Assembly: GCF_000826105.1 (NCBI RefSeq)
Contig: NZ_CCYK01000004.1
Span: 310,001-374,000, forward strand
Direction: 5' to 3'
Source: Pseudomonas massiliensis
GTDB taxonomy: Bacteria; Pseudomonadota; Gammaproteobacteria; Pseudomonadales; Pseudomonadaceae
DNA: 64,000 nt
Positions 16,718 through 25,984 of the stretch are shown here, piece by piece. Position 1 is the stretch's first letter. Every line of letters starts with the position of its first letter. Under the pieces are notes generated by a model. It had not been told where the DNA came from. It saw only the letters and a list, made by a program, of their open reading frames with translations, and ran no database searches. The position numbers and the translations under genes were made by a program.

Positions 16718-18052
16718 ATGACTGTAACCACCAAGACTCGGCTGAGCGCATTGGCCGTGGGCGCTGGGTTGTGCCTGCCAACGCTGGCCCTCGCCGATTT
16801 CATCAAGGACAGCAAGGCTACGCTGTCGATGCGCAACTTCTATTTCAATAACGATTACCGGGAACAAACCTCAAGCGCGGGCAGCAAGCTGGCCGAGTGG
16901 GGGCAAGGGTTCGTTCTCGACTATAAATCCGGCTTCACCGACGGGACCCTAGGCTTCGGCCTGGATGCCCAGGCGCTCCTGGGCCTGACCCTGGACAGCG
17001 GCAGCGGCCGTCACCAGGGCAGCACCATGATTCCTTCGGAGTCCAATGGTGACGCGGTAGACCAGTGGAGCCACGCGGGTGTGACCGGCAAGGTGCGCCT
17101 GTCCAAGACTGAGCTGCGCTACGGCAACCTGCAGCCCAAGCTGCCGATCCTGGTGTCCAACGATGGTCGCCTGCTGCCGCAGACCTTCGAAGGCGGCATG
17201 ATCACCTCTAATGAGATCGACGGCCTCAAGCTGACGGCTGGTCGCCTTGAGCATGTGGTAGGTCGTGCCTCAACCAACCGTACCGGCATGGCGGTATCCG
17301 GTGGCACCCAGGAGAGCAACGAGTTCTGGTTCGGTGGTGCCGACTACACGATCAATGACCAGCTGACCGCCCAGTACTACTACGCCAACCTGGAAGATTA
17401 TTACAAGCAGCACTTCGCAGGCCTGGTGCACGTTTACCCGATCAGCAAGGACCAGTCCTTCAAGACGGACCTGCGTTACTTCAAGACCGACGCCGATGGC
17501 GCCAACGACTCGGCCGCTGGCCGTGCCGCGGGCTATAAGGTGGGTGGCTACAGCAACGGCACCAACGGCAAGATCGACAATGATACCTGGAGCGCCATCT
17601 TCACCTACGCCCTGGGCGGTCACTCCTTCACTGCCGGTTATCAGAGCGTGTCCGATAACAGCAACTTCGTGCAGTTGAACCAGGGCGGCCTGGTCAACGA
17701 AGGCGCGGGCGGTGCCAGCCTCTACCTGTTCACCGACCGTCTGATTTCCACCTTCACCCGGGCTGGTGAACAAACGCGCTTCGGTCAGTATGCCTACAAC
17801 TTCAGCCAAGTTGGCATCCCGGGGCTGACCGCTTCGGTCACCTACCTCAAGGGCACCGGGATCGAAGCCACCAGCGGTAGCGATACCAAAGAGTGGGAAC
17901 GTGACATCGCAGTGGACTACGTAGTCCAGAGCGGCACCTTCAAGGGTGTCGGCTTTGGCTGGCGTAACGGGATGCTGCGCACCAACGTCAGCGGTGACTA
18001 CGACCAGGACCAGAACCGCCTGATCGTCAGCTACAGCTTGCCGTTGCTCTAA
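16718..18052 (+). CDS. OprD-family outer-membrane porin
   Basis: A 444-residue protein starting at MTVTTKTRLSALAVG with GGGGAG upstream. The signal peptide ends near ALA (residue 25). The mature N-terminus DFIKDSKATLSMRNFYFNND and the closing DYDQDQNRLIVSYSLPLL are OprD hallmarks. The substrate cannot be told from sequence; members take up basic amino acids, aromatic acids or di/tripeptides. The 267-base AT-rich leader (16451-16717) contains no gene but probably the promoter. A REP-like inverted repeat follows. Confidence 0.92.
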   Translation: MTVTTKTRLSALAVGAGLCLPTLALADFIKDSKATLSMRNFYFNNDYREQTSSAGSKLAEWGQGFVLDYKSGFTDGTLGFGLDAQALLGLTLDSGSGRHQGSTMIPSESNGDAVDQWSHAGVTGKVRLSKTELRYGNLQPKLPILVSNDGRLLPQTFEGGMITSNEIDGLKLTAGRLEHVVGRASTNRTGMAVSGGTQESNEFWFGGADYTINDQLTAQYYYANLEDYYKQHFAGLVHVYPISKDQSFKTDLRYFKTDADGANDSAAGRAAGYKVGGYSNGTNGKIDNDTWSAIFTYALGGHSFTAGYQSVSDNSNFVQLNQGGLVNEGAGGASLYLFTDRLISTFTRAGEQTRFGQYAYNFSQVGIPGLTASVTYLKGTGIEATSGSDTKEWERDIAVDYVVQSGTFKGVGFGWRNGMLRTNVSGDYDQDQNRLIVSYSLPLL

Positions 18053-18062
18053 CCCGCCTCGC

Positions 18063-18137
18063 CTGCAGGAGCCAGCGAAGCTGGCGAGTTTGCGCAATTG
18101 CCGCGCCACTTCGCCAGCTGGCGCTGGCTCCTGCAGG
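18063..18137. repeat. REP-like long inverted repeat between oprD-type gene and glcB
   Basis: CAGGAGCCAGCGAAGCTGGC on the left faces GCCAGCTGGCGCTGGCTCCT on the right around an AT-containing centre. The unit AGGAGCCAGCGAAGCTGGCGA recurs at 33668 and, as AGGAGCTAGCGCAAGCTAGC, at 37642. It lies between the convergent 3' ends of the porin and malate synthase genes, where it may act as a bidirectional mRNA end. Confidence 0.75.
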
Positions 18138-18139
18138 AT

Positions 18140-20329
18140 TCAGACGGTGCTGGACGAACCCATGGCAGCCTTGTACTGGCGGCGCCGACGGTGCAACACC
18201 GGCTCGGTGTAGCCATTGGGTTGTCGGGCGCCTTCGAGCACCAGTTCCAGCGCGGCCTGGAACGCGATATTGCTGCCGAACGCCGGTGCCATGGGGCGGT
18301 AGGCCGGGTCCGAGGCGTTCTGCCGGTCCACCACCGGTGCCATGCGCTCGAGGCTCTCCACTACCTGGGCCTGGCTCACCACACCATGGCGCAACCAGTT
18401 CGCCAGAAGCTGGCTGGAAATGCGCAGGGTGGCGCGGTCTTCCATCAACCCTACATCGTGGATGTCCGGCACCTTGGAGCAGCCCACGCCCTGGTCTATC
18501 CAGCGCACCACGTAGCCAAGAATGCCTTGGGCGTTGTTATCCAGTTCCTGGCGGATCGCCTCCTGGCTCCAGTTGACCTCCGGTGCCAGTGGAATACGGA
18601 GGATGTCGTCCAGGGGCGCGGGCTCGCGATTGGCCAGTTCAGCCTGTCGGGCGAATACGTCCACCTGGTGATAGTGCAAGGCGTGCAAGGTCGCGGCGGT
18701 GGGCGAGGGTACCCAGGCGGTATTGGCCCCTGATCGTGGGTGGGCGATTTTCTGTTCCAGCATGGCGGCCATCAAGTCCGGCATGGCCCACATGCCCTTG
18801 CCAATCTGTGCGCGCCCCTGAAGGCCACACGCCAGGCCGACATCCACGTTCTGGTTCTCGTAGGCGGCGATCCAGGGTTGGGCCTTCATCTCGGCCTTGC
18901 GTACCATGGGACCAGCCTCCATGGAAGTGTGGATTTCATCCCCGGTACGGTCCAGGAAGCCGGTATTGATGAAGACCACGCGCTCGCGCGCTACCTGGAT
19001 ACAGGCCGCGAGATTGACCGTGGTACGCCTTTCCTCGTCCATGATGCCCATTTTCAGGGTATTGGCGGCAAGCCCCAATACGCTTTCGACCCGGGCGAAC
19101 AATTCGTTGGCGAAGGCCACTTCGTCCGGGCCGTGCATCTTCGGCTTGACGATGTACACCGAGCCGGTGCGGCTGTTGCGCCGAGTGCCGTTGCCACGCA
19201 AATCGTGCAGCGCCGCCAGGCTGGTGAAGAGCGCGTCCAGTATGCCTTCCGGTACTTCGTGGCCGTTCTGATCCAGCACGGCGTCGCTGGTCATAAGGTG
19301 GCCCACATTGCGCACGAAGAGCAGCGAGCGGCCATGCAGGGTCAGCGACTCGCCATTGGGCGCTGAATAGACGCGGTCCGGATTGAGGGTCCGGGTGAAT
19401 ACCTTGCCCTGCTTGTTCACCGGCTCGGCCAGGTCGCCCTTCATCAGCCCAAGCCAGTTGCGATACACCAGTACCTTGTCGTCAGCATCCACCGCGGCGA
19501 CCGAATCCTCGCAGTCCATGATGGTGGTGAGGGCCGACTCCATCAGCACGTCCTTCATGCCCGCCGGGTCGGTGCGACCGATCGGGCTGCTGGCGTCGAG
19601 CTGAATCTCGAAATGCAGGCGGTTATGTTCGAGCAACACCGCCTGCGGTGCCTGCGGCGCCCCTTGATAGCCGACGAACTGGGCGGGATTGGCCAGCGCG
19701 GCTTTTTGCCCGTTCGCCAAGGTTATGCACAGCGTGCCATCCTCGACGGAGTAAGCGGTGGCCTGGGCATGAGAACCTTCCGTCAAAGGCGCCGCCTGGT
19801 CCAGGAAGGCCTTGGCGAAGGCAACCACCTTGGCGCCTCGCGCCGGGTTGTAGTCCTTGCCGCGCTCCGCGCCCTGCGCCTCGCTAATGGCATCGGTGCC
19901 ATAGAGCGCATCGTAGAGCGAACCCCAGCGCGCGTTGCAGGCGTTCAATGCGAAGCGCGCATTCATCACCGGCACCACCAGCTGGGGGCCAGCGATGCGG
20001 GCGATTTCTTCATCTACATTCGCGGTGGTCACGGTGAATTCCGCTGGCGTCTGCACCAGGTAACCGATGTCCTGCAGGAAGGCCTTGTACGCCATGGCGT
20101 CGTGTGGCTGGCCCCGGCGGGCCTGATGCCAGGCGTCCAGGCGCGCTTGAAGCGCGTCGCGCCGGGCGAGCAGGTCACGATTGCGCGGAGCCAAGGCCTC
20201 GATCACCTCGGCCGCGCCAGCCCAGAACGCCTGCGCGTCCAGGCCGCTGCCGGGGATGACCTCGTCATTGACGAAATCGCGCAGTACCTGGGCCACCTGC
20301 AAGTTGCCTACTTGGACATACTCGGTCAT
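18140..20329 (-). CDS. glcB: Malate synthase G
   Basis: A 729-residue protein starting at [16 protein letters not shown], close to the usual 725 residues. The glyoxylate-site region includes [20 protein letters not shown] and [16 protein letters not shown], and the C-terminal plug includes [20 protein letters not shown]. It condenses glyoxylate with acetyl-CoA to malate in glycolate and acetate metabolism. It is monocistronic here, divergent from the gcvR-like gene. Confidence 0.96.
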   Translation of the reverse strand: MTEYVQVGNLQVAQVLRDFVNDEVIPGSGLDAQAFWAGAAEVIEALAPRNRDLLARRDALQARLDAWHQARRGQPHDAMAYKAFLQDIGYLVQTPAEFTVTTANVDEEIARIAGPQLVVPVMNARFALNACNARWGSLYDALYGTDAISEAQGAERGKDYNPARGAKVVAFAKAFLDQAAPLTEGSHAQATAYSVEDGTLCITLANGQKAALANPAQFVGYQGAPQAPQAVLLEHNRLHFEIQLDASSPIGRTDPAGMKDVLMESALTTIMDCEDSVAAVDADDKVLVYRNWLGLMKGDLAEPVNKQGKVFTRTLNPDRVYSAPNGESLTLHGRSLLFVRNVGHLMTSDAVLDQNGHEVPEGILDALFTSLAALHDLRGNGTRRNSRTGSVYIVKPKMHGPDEVAFANELFARVESVLGLAANTLKMGIMDEERRTTVNLAACIQVARERVVFINTGFLDRTGDEIHTSMEAGPMVRKAEMKAQPWIAAYENQNVDVGLACGLQGRAQIGKGMWAMPDLMAAMLEQKIAHPRSGANTAWVPSPTAATLHALHYHQVDVFARQAELANREPAPLDDILRIPLAPEVNWSQEAIRQELDNNAQGILGYVVRWIDQGVGCSKVPDIHDVGLMEDRATLRISSQLLANWLRHGVVSQAQVVESLERMAPVVDRQNASDPAYRPMAPAFGSNIAFQAALELVLEGARQPNGYTEPVLHRRRRQYKAAMGSSSTV

Positions 20330-20514
20330 TGCCTGCCTCACTCAAGGTGTCGCGTGGATGGACCCACTCGGTTATGTAGTGGTTTTTCTCGGATACTACA
20401 TGAGCCTTTGCATTAGGCAAAATGAGACTGAACGGTCATCGCGAATTCGTGGCGAGCGCAGCCGGTAGGCGAGGCTTGCCTATACTGCATAGCCAAACCC
20501 AAGGGAGAGCTGCC

Positions 20515-21033
20515 GTGGAACAACTGGTGTTGACTGTACTGGCCCCGGACAAAGCCGGCCAGGTCGAGAGCATCGCCGAGTGTGTCGCCGCACACCAGGG
20601 TAACTGGCTGGAAAGCCAGATGGCGCGCATGGGGGGCCACTTTGCCGGTATCTTGCGGATCGAAGTCCCTGCCAGCCGGAAGGCGACGCTGACAGAGGCG
20701 CTCGGGCGGTTGCAGGAGCGAGGCATCGGGGTGTTGATCGAACCTACCGCGCCGCTGGAAACGGGACGTTGGAAGCCGGTCAACCTTAGCCTTACCGCCA
20801 ATGACCGGCCGGGCATCGTGCGTGACATCTCTCGGTTGCTGGCTGGGCAGGGTGTGAACGTAGAGCGTTTATCCACAGCGGTTTGTCCTGCTCCCATGAG
20901 CAACGAGGCGCTATTCCAGGCCCAAGCGCAACTCGCCGTGCCAGAAGGTCTTGCACTTGGGGACCTGCAGCGGGCCTTCGAAACCTTGGCCGACGAATTG
21001 CTCGTGGAGTTGAATCTGACGGCAGCCGTTTAG
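20515..21033 (+). CDS. GcvR-like tandem ACT-domain regulator
   Basis: 172 residues from a GTG start preceded by AGGGAGAG; a longer frame from 20422 lacks a ribosome-binding site. Two ACT domains are visible: LVLTVLAPDKAGQVESIAEC (residues about 3-22) and VNLSLTANDRPGIVRDISRL (about 90-109). This matches the glycine-cleavage repressor accessory family GcvR, which in enteric bacteria binds GcvA. No GcvA-like gene is in view. TATACT at 20481-20486 could be its -10 box. A perfect DnaA-box sequence lies within the coding region at 20869-20877. Confidence 0.75.
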   Translation: MEQLVLTVLAPDKAGQVESIAECVAAHQGNWLESQMARMGGHFAGILRIEVPASRKATLTEALGRLQERGIGVLIEPTAPLETGRWKPVNLSLTANDRPGIVRDISRLLAGQGVNVERLSTAVCPAPMSNEALFQAQAQLAVPEGLALGDLQRAFETLADELLVELNLTAAV

Positions 21034-21936
21034 GTTATTCATGGAAAACTTGAATCCAGCTGTGGATAACCTGGGGGATGAACGCTGCATGTCGCAGCTG
21101 GCAAGGCTTGCAGAGAAGTGATCAAAATCTGATCAAAGGCGTGGGTCTTGTGCACAGTCCGAGTGGACCAGCTTGTGGATAACCCTGGGATGTTCAGCTA
21201 CAGCCCGCGAATATCGCAGGCTGTAGCGGGATGTTCGTTTTTTGATCAGCGGTTTTTTCTCAGAACTTGCCAGACATCCAGGCTATACACCGCCAAGGCT
21301 AGCCAGATAAAAGCGAAGGCCATCAGGTTGCCAGTGCTCAGGTGCTCATCGTAGAAGCTGACCGCCAGGATCAACACCAGGGTCGGGGCTACGTATTGAA
21401 GAAAGCCCAAGGTGGCATAAGGCAGGTTGCGCGCAGCCGCAGTAAAGCACAGCAAAGGCACCAGGGTTACCGGCCCGGCTGCCACCAGCAACCAGGCCAC
21501 CGAGGTGCTCCAGAATTCAGGCTGGGCCGTGACCGCATCGCCATGCAGCAACAGCCAACCCAGCGCCAGGGGCAACAGCATCCAGGTCTCCACCAATAGC
21601 CCGGGGAGGGCCGCGACGGGGGCTTGCTTGCGGATCAGGCCATAGAACGCAAAGCTCAGCGCCAGGGCCAGGGATACCCAAGGCAGGCTGCCTACCAGCC
21701 ATAGCTGCTGCACCACGCCAATCACCGCCAGGCCTACGGCGACCCACTGCAGACGGCGCAGACGCTCCCCCAGCAACAGCATGCCCAGCAGCACATTCAC
21801 CAAAGGGTTGATGTAGTAACCCAGGCTGGCCTCGAGCATGCGCCCGTTGTTCACTGCCCAGACATACACCAGCCAGTTGCCTGCGATCAGGCTGCCGCTG
21901 CACATGAGCACGAGGAACCGTTTTGGGTTATCCACA
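20869..21936. other. Cluster of four perfect DnaA-box sequences
   Basis: TTATCCACA occurs at 20869-20877 and 21928-21936. Its complement TGTGGATAA occurs at 21061-21069 and 21174-21182. The two middle copies are in the gcvR-rarD intergenic region; the outer copies are inside the two genes. A near match (TTATCCACT) is at 22703. These equal the strict DnaA-box consensus. No dnaA, gyrB or rpmH gene is nearby, so this is not presented as oriC. Confidence 0.6.
21197..21240 (+). terminator. Hairpin terminator between gcvR-like gene and rarD
   Basis: GCTACAGCC (21197-21205) pairs with GGCTGTAGC (21219-21227), with inner GCGA/CGC pairing, and a TTTTTT tract follows at 21238-21243. It sits between convergent genes. 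The T-tract favours plus-strand termination, although it is spaced 10 bases from the stem. Confidence 0.55.
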
Positions 21937-22133
21937 AGCTGGCGCCACCAGCCAGGGTGTCTCCACACCAACAGGGTCAATACCGCAAAGACTGCGGACC
22001 AGAGCACGCGTTGAACGATGATCTCCATCGAAGGCACGCTTTGCAGCAGTTTGAAATAGATCGGGAATATGCCCCAGATGATGTAGGCGGTCAGCCCCAG
22101 AACGTAGCCGCGCCGGGGGTTGGCGGTTTGCAT
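21246..22133 (-). CDS. rarD: RarD family EamA-type transporter
   Basis: 295 residues from the ATG at 22133, with AAGGA 7 bases upstream. About ten hydrophobic segments, the opening GYVLGLTAYIIWGIFPIYFK and LGYYINPLVNVLLGMLLLGE are typical of RarD, a drug/metabolite superfamily permease of the inner membrane. The transported compound is unknown. It lies 36 bases downstream of the srkA-like kinase gene on the same strand and is probably co-transcribed. Confidence 0.9.
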   Translation of the reverse strand: MQTANPRRGYVLGLTAYIIWGIFPIYFKLLQSVPSMEIIVQRVLWSAVFAVLTLLVWRHPGWWRQLVDNPKRFLVLMCSGSLIAGNWLVYVWAVNNGRMLEASLGYYINPLVNVLLGMLLLGERLRRLQWVAVGLAVIGVVQQLWLVGSLPWVSLALALSFAFYGLIRKQAPVAALPGLLVETWMLLPLALGWLLLHGDAVTAQPEFWSTSVAWLLVAAGPVTLVPLLCFTAAARNLPYATLGFLQYVAPTLVLILAVSFYDEHLSTGNLMAFAFIWLALAVYSLDVWQVLRKNR

Positions 22134-22169
22134 GATCAATCCTTGTCAGGTTCGAAGGGATAGCTTCGC

Positions 22170-23144
22170 TCAATACAGCCGCAGCGGTTCTTCGCCGAGA
22201 GCGGCCAATTGTTCGCGCAGAGCCAGTACCTGGTCGCCCCAGTAACGCTCACTGCCAAACCAGGGGAAGCTTCGGGGGAAGGCCGGGTCGTCCCAGCGGC
22301 GCGCCAGCCAGGCACTGTAATGCATCAGGCGCAGGGCGCGTAGCGGTTCGATGAGCGCCAGCTCTCGAGGGTCAAAGCTGTGGAATTCGTTGTAGCCGTC
22401 CATGAGCTCGGCCAACTGGGCGAGCCGCTCCTGACGGTCGCCAGCCAGCATCATCCACAGGTCCTGAACTGCCGGGCCGGTGCGGCAATCGTCGAGATCC
22501 ACCAGGTGGAAGACTTCGTCGCGGCACATCATGTTGCCGGGGTGGCAGTCGCCATGCAGGCGAATCGATGCGAACTTTGTGCTGGCGAAGGCGGCCTCGA
22601 CCCTCGCCAATACATCCCTGGCTACGCTGGAGTAGGCCGGCAGCAGACTGGCAGGAATGAAGCCACCGTCCAGAAGCGTAGTCAGCGACGCGCTGCCAAA
22701 GTTATCCACTGTCAGTGCTTCACGGGCCAGAAAGGGCTTGCTGGCACCTACGCCGTGAAGCCGCCCCAGCAGTTGGCCGAGGCGATACAGTTGATCCAGG
22801 TTGCCAGGCTCTGGCGCGCGACCGCCGCGCCGGGGAAAGAGCGCGAAGCGAAACTCGCCATGGGCGAACAGGCTCACACCGTCACGCACCAGGGGTGCGA
22901 CCACGGGCACCTCGCAATCGGCCAGTTCAGCGGTGAAGGCGTGCTCTTCGAGAATGGCGGCATCGCTCCAGCGACCGGGCCGGTAGAACTTGGCGATCAA
23001 GGGCTCGCTGTCTTCGATACCGACCTGATACACCCGGTTTTCGTAGCTGTTGAGGGCCGTGACCCGGGCGTCGCACAGGTACCCGATGCTTTCGACAGCA
23101 TCGAGTACCCGGTCGGGGGTGAGTGTATCGAAGGGGTGAGACAT
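22170..23144 (-). CDS. srkA: Stress-response serine/threonine kinase (SrkA/YihE family)
   Basis: 324 residues from MSHPFDTLTP, preceded by AGGAG. The choline-kinase-like fold shows IRLHGDCHPGNMM (residues 195-207), the catalytic Asp region of aminoglycoside/choline-type kinases, and HLVDLDDCRTGPA with the metal-binding Asp. This matches SrkA/YihE, a cytoplasmic kinase linked to stress and cell-death control. The physiological substrate in Pseudomonas is not known. Confidence 0.88.
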   Translation of the reverse strand: MSHPFDTLTPDRVLDAVESIGYLCDARVTALNSYENRVYQVGIEDSEPLIAKFYRPGRWSDAAILEEHAFTAELADCEVPVVAPLVRDGVSLFAHGEFRFALFPRRGGRAPEPGNLDQLYRLGQLLGRLHGVGASKPFLAREALTVDNFGSASLTTLLDGGFIPASLLPAYSSVARDVLARVEAAFASTKFASIRLHGDCHPGNMMCRDEVFHLVDLDDCRTGPAVQDLWMMLAGDRQERLAQLAELMDGYNEFHSFDPRELALIEPLRALRLMHYSAWLARRWDDPAFPRSFPWFGSERYWGDQVLALREQLAALGEEPLRLY

Positions 23145-23193
23145 GCCGGCTCCTGAGCGCGTGTGGCTACACATGGTAGCGCACGCCGCCGCC

Positions 23194-25098
23194 TCAGGCG
23201 CCTATCAAGCCACCGTCCTGACGCGTGATCACCATTACCGAGGACCGCGGCTTGCCGTTGGGCAAGTGCTCAGGGAAGGTTGAGCCGCCGTTCTCACCCG
23301 GATGCTGAATGCCCACGAAGAGGGTTCGGTAGTCCGGCGCGAAGGCGATGCCAGTGACTTCGCAGCCCACCGGGCCCACCATGAACCGACGGATCTCGCC
23401 CGTGGCCGGGTCCGCGGCAAGCATCTGGTTGTTGCCCATGCCTGCGAAATCACCGGTATTGCTCACGTCCCCATCGGTCAGTATCCACAGCCGCCCGCTG
23501 GCATCGAAGCCAAGGCCGTCCGGGCTGTTGAACATGTTCTGCGCGGTAATGTTGGCCGAGCCGCGCTTGGGCCCTTGGGGGTTGGCCTGAGGGTTGCCCG
23601 CCACCACGAACAGGTCCCATTCGAACGTCGCGGCGCCGTGGTCGTTGGCCTCGGGCTTCCAGCGCAGGATCTGGCCGTAGACGTTCTTCTCGCGAGGGTT
23701 CGGCCCACCCACAGGCTGACCGTCCTCGCCGCGTTTCACGTTGTTGGTCAGGGTGCAGTACACCTGGCCGTCCAGGGGGCTGACAACGATCCACTCGGGG
23801 CGGTCCATCCGCGTGGCCTTGACCGCGCTTGCGGCCAGGCGCGCATGCACCAAAACCTGTGCCTGGCTGGCGAAGCCGGCCTGGGCGTCCAGCCCGTCAC
23901 GCCCATGTTCCAGCGCCACCCACTCGCCGCGGCCCTTGGGCCGGTCCGGATTGCCGTCGCCGGCGTCGAAGCGGGCAACGTAGAGGGTGCCGTGGTCGAG
24001 CAGGTCGCGGTTGGCCTTGGGGTTGGCGTAGTCGATGCGGTCACGGCTGATGAATTTGTAAATGAATTCCCCGCGTTCATCGTCACCCATGTACACCACC
24101 GCCCGGCCATCGGCGGTTTCGCCCACGGCCGCGTTTTCGTGCTTGAAACGGCCCAGCGCAGTGCGCTTGACCGGGGTGGAGGCCGGGTCGAAGGGGTCGA
24201 TTTCCACCACCCAGCCGTGGCGGTTCAATTCGTTGGGGTTGCGGGAAACATCGAAGCGTTCGTCATGGGTGTGCCAGCCAATTTCCTTGCTGGCGGGGGC
24301 CAGCCCGTAGCGCTTCTGCGCGGCGTCGAGCTTGGCGTCCGGCTGGCTGCAGCCGAAGCAGTCGGTGAAATTCTCCTCGCAGGTAAGGTAGGTGCCCCAT
24401 GGCGTCTTGCCGTTGGCGCAGTTCTGGAAGGTACCGTACACCTGGCGCCCGCTGGGGTCGGCGGCGGTCTTGAGCAGTTCGTCGCCCGCAGCCGGGCCGC
24501 TGAAACGCAAGGGCGTGTTGCCGTGGATACGCCGGTTGTACTTCGAACCCTGCACGAAGCGCCATTGGCCTTGTTCGCGGCGCACCTCGATTACCGATAC
24601 CCCCTCCACGGCCAGCGCCTTTTGCACCTCGGCGGCCGACACGGGTTGGCCTCCATGCTCGTACAGATAGCGATAGTTGGTGTATTCGTTGTTGATCGCC
24701 ATCAGCGCGCGGTCAGGGTCGTCCGGGAACGGGAAGAAGCTCATGCCGTCGTTGTTGTCACCGAACTGCTGCTCATGGGTTTTCGCATCGGCCCGCCCGC
24801 TGGGGTCGAAGGCGGGGCTGCCAGCGTGCAGTGGTTGGCCCCAACTGATCAGCACCTTGGCCTGGTAGCCTGGCGGCAAGGTGACGGTGTCAGTGGTGGC
24901 GGCGGCGATGGAGTCGAAGCCCAGCAGCGACCCCTTGGCGTTTTCCACTGCCTGGGCCAGGGTGCTGCGGGTCAGCAGGCCGCCGCCAAGGAACATGGCG
25001 GCGCCGCACAGTGCCCCGGCGCCGATGAAGCGGCGCCGGCTCAGGCCTACATAGCGTTCGAGATCGGTGGGCTGTTCGTTGTCGTTATAAGTGGTCAT
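23194..25098 (-). CDS. phoX: PhoX-family Tat-exported alkaline phosphatase
   Basis: A 634-residue protein. The twin-arginine signal SRRRFIG (residues 20-26) precedes a hydrophobic stretch, so it is exported folded through Tat. The body is the DUF839/PhoX type, with NNEYTNYRYLYEHGGQPVS and GTYLTCEENFTDCFG. PhoX enzymes are calcium/iron phosphatases that release phosphate from organic esters in the periplasm. A three-half-site Pho box lies 33-60 bases upstream of the start, supporting PhoB control. Confidence 0.88.
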   Translation of the reverse strand: MTTYNDNEQPTDLERYVGLSRRRFIGAGALCGAAMFLGGGLLTRSTLAQAVENAKGSLLGFDSIAAATTDTVTLPPGYQAKVLISWGQPLHAGSPAFDPSGRADAKTHEQQFGDNNDGMSFFPFPDDPDRALMAINNEYTNYRYLYEHGGQPVSAAEVQKALAVEGVSVIEVRREQGQWRFVQGSKYNRRIHGNTPLRFSGPAAGDELLKTAADPSGRQVYGTFQNCANGKTPWGTYLTCEENFTDCFGCSQPDAKLDAAQKRYGLAPASKEIGWHTHDERFDVSRNPNELNRHGWVVEIDPFDPASTPVKRTALGRFKHENAAVGETADGRAVVYMGDDERGEFIYKFISRDRIDYANPKANRDLLDHGTLYVARFDAGDGNPDRPKGRGEWVALEHGRDGLDAQAGFASQAQVLVHARLAASAVKATRMDRPEWIVVSPLDGQVYCTLTNNVKRGEDGQPVGGPNPREKNVYGQILRWKPEANDHGAATFEWDLFVVAGNPQANPQGPKRGSANITAQNMFNSPDGLGFDASGRLWILTDGDVSNTGDFAGMGNNQMLAADPATGEIRRFMVGPVGCEVTGIAFAPDYRTLFVGIQHPGENGGSTFPEHLPNGKPRSSVMVITRQDGGLIGA

Positions 25099-25130
25099 GG
25101 TCGGCTCCCTGCGGTTCAGCCCGCCACGTT

Positions 25131-25158
25131 AAACAGACCTCATGACGGTTTGGTGACG
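25131..25158 (-). promoter_or_regulatory. Pho box upstream of phoX
   Basis: On the minus strand CGTCAC, CGTCAT and CTGTTT occur at exactly 11-base spacing (25153-25158, 25142-25147, 25131-25136). The PhoB consensus is a CTGTCAT half-site repeated every 11 bases. It sits between modE and the phoX start, in the right orientation for phoX. Confidence 0.75.
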
Positions 25159-25171
25159 AGGCTGTCACCCA

Positions 25172-25936
25172 TCAGAGCGGCCGCCCCAGCAGCACGGAGC
25201 CAGGGTCGAAGCAGGCCAGCACATCGGTGCCGGTTCGCAAGCCCAGGGCTTGCACTCGCTCGCCATCGGCGAGGGCGCAAAGGGTTTGGCCGTTGCTCAG
25301 GACCAGGCGTACCTCGCTTGGCCCCGAGTCAGCTGGCTCAAGGGCTTCGACGCGAGCCGGCAGGGCGTTGTGTCCGTTCGCTGGTGAAGTCTGGCTGGCT
25401 TGCAGATGGACCCAGCCTGCTTTCATCAGCGCACTGACGGGTACCCCGAGGGCCAGCCGCAGGCGACGGGTACTGTCCGGGGTGATCCGGGCCTTTATCG
25501 CCACCCCGCCGCCCAGGTCCAGGTGGATCAGGTCCATGCCCTCGGCCCGCTCGATCAGCGTCACCTTGCCGGCCAGCTGGTTGCGTGCGCTGGTATGCAG
25601 CAGCAGGCGGCCAAGCAGGTCCAGGTCGGCGCTATCTTCAGCGATCGCCAGGACCTGGGCCTGCAGCGCCTGCAAGCGCTGGTACAGCCGCAACACGCGG
25701 GCGCCGTCCTCGCTCAGGCGCGCGCCGCCTCCGCCTCGGCCTCCCACGCTGCGCTCCACCAGTGGGCAGGGCGCCAGGTTGTTGAGCTCGTCGATGGCGT
25801 CCCAGGCCCCTTTGTAGCTGAGGCCGGCCGCTCGCGCCGCCCGGGTGATGGAGCCCTGTTCGGCAATGTGCTGCAACAACGCGATGCGCTGTGGGCGCTG
25901 CCAGAAGTAGTGGGACAGTTCGGGCGGTAAAGACAT
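25172..25936 (-). CDS. modE: ModE-type molybdate-responsive transcriptional regulator
   Basis: A 254-residue protein. The N-terminal winged helix (residues about 15-105) includes GSITRAARAAGLSYKGAWDA, the ModE signature, and GGRGGGGARLSEDG. Two MOP-type molybdate-binding domains follow, from about 123 (SARNQLAGKVTLIERAEG) and about 194 (ARVEALEPADSGPSEVRLVL). With molybdate bound, ModE represses modABC and regulates molybdoenzymes. No mod transport gene is visible here. Confidence 0.9.
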   Translation of the reverse strand: MSLPPELSHYFWQRPQRIALLQHIAEQGSITRAARAAGLSYKGAWDAIDELNNLAPCPLVERSVGGRGGGGARLSEDGARVLRLYQRLQALQAQVLAIAEDSADLDLLGRLLLHTSARNQLAGKVTLIERAEGMDLIHLDLGGGVAIKARITPDSTRRLRLALGVPVSALMKAGWVHLQASQTSPANGHNALPARVEALEPADSGPSEVRLVLSNGQTLCALADGERVQALGLRTGTDVLACFDPGSVLLGRPL

Positions 25937-25984
25937 GGCCAGGTTCGCGCAAAGCCATGACCTTGCGCCGCGCCTGGCGTCCCG

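Noticed and set aside
21034..21245. Replication origin
   Set aside because: DnaA boxes are present but no AT-rich unwinding region or dnaA/dnaN/gyrB/rpmH neighbours, and the spacing is too loose for oriC.
23302..25437. 711-codon plus-strand frame antisense to phoX
   Set aside because: phoX has a Tat signal, family motifs and a Pho box; the opposite frame has none and runs into modE.
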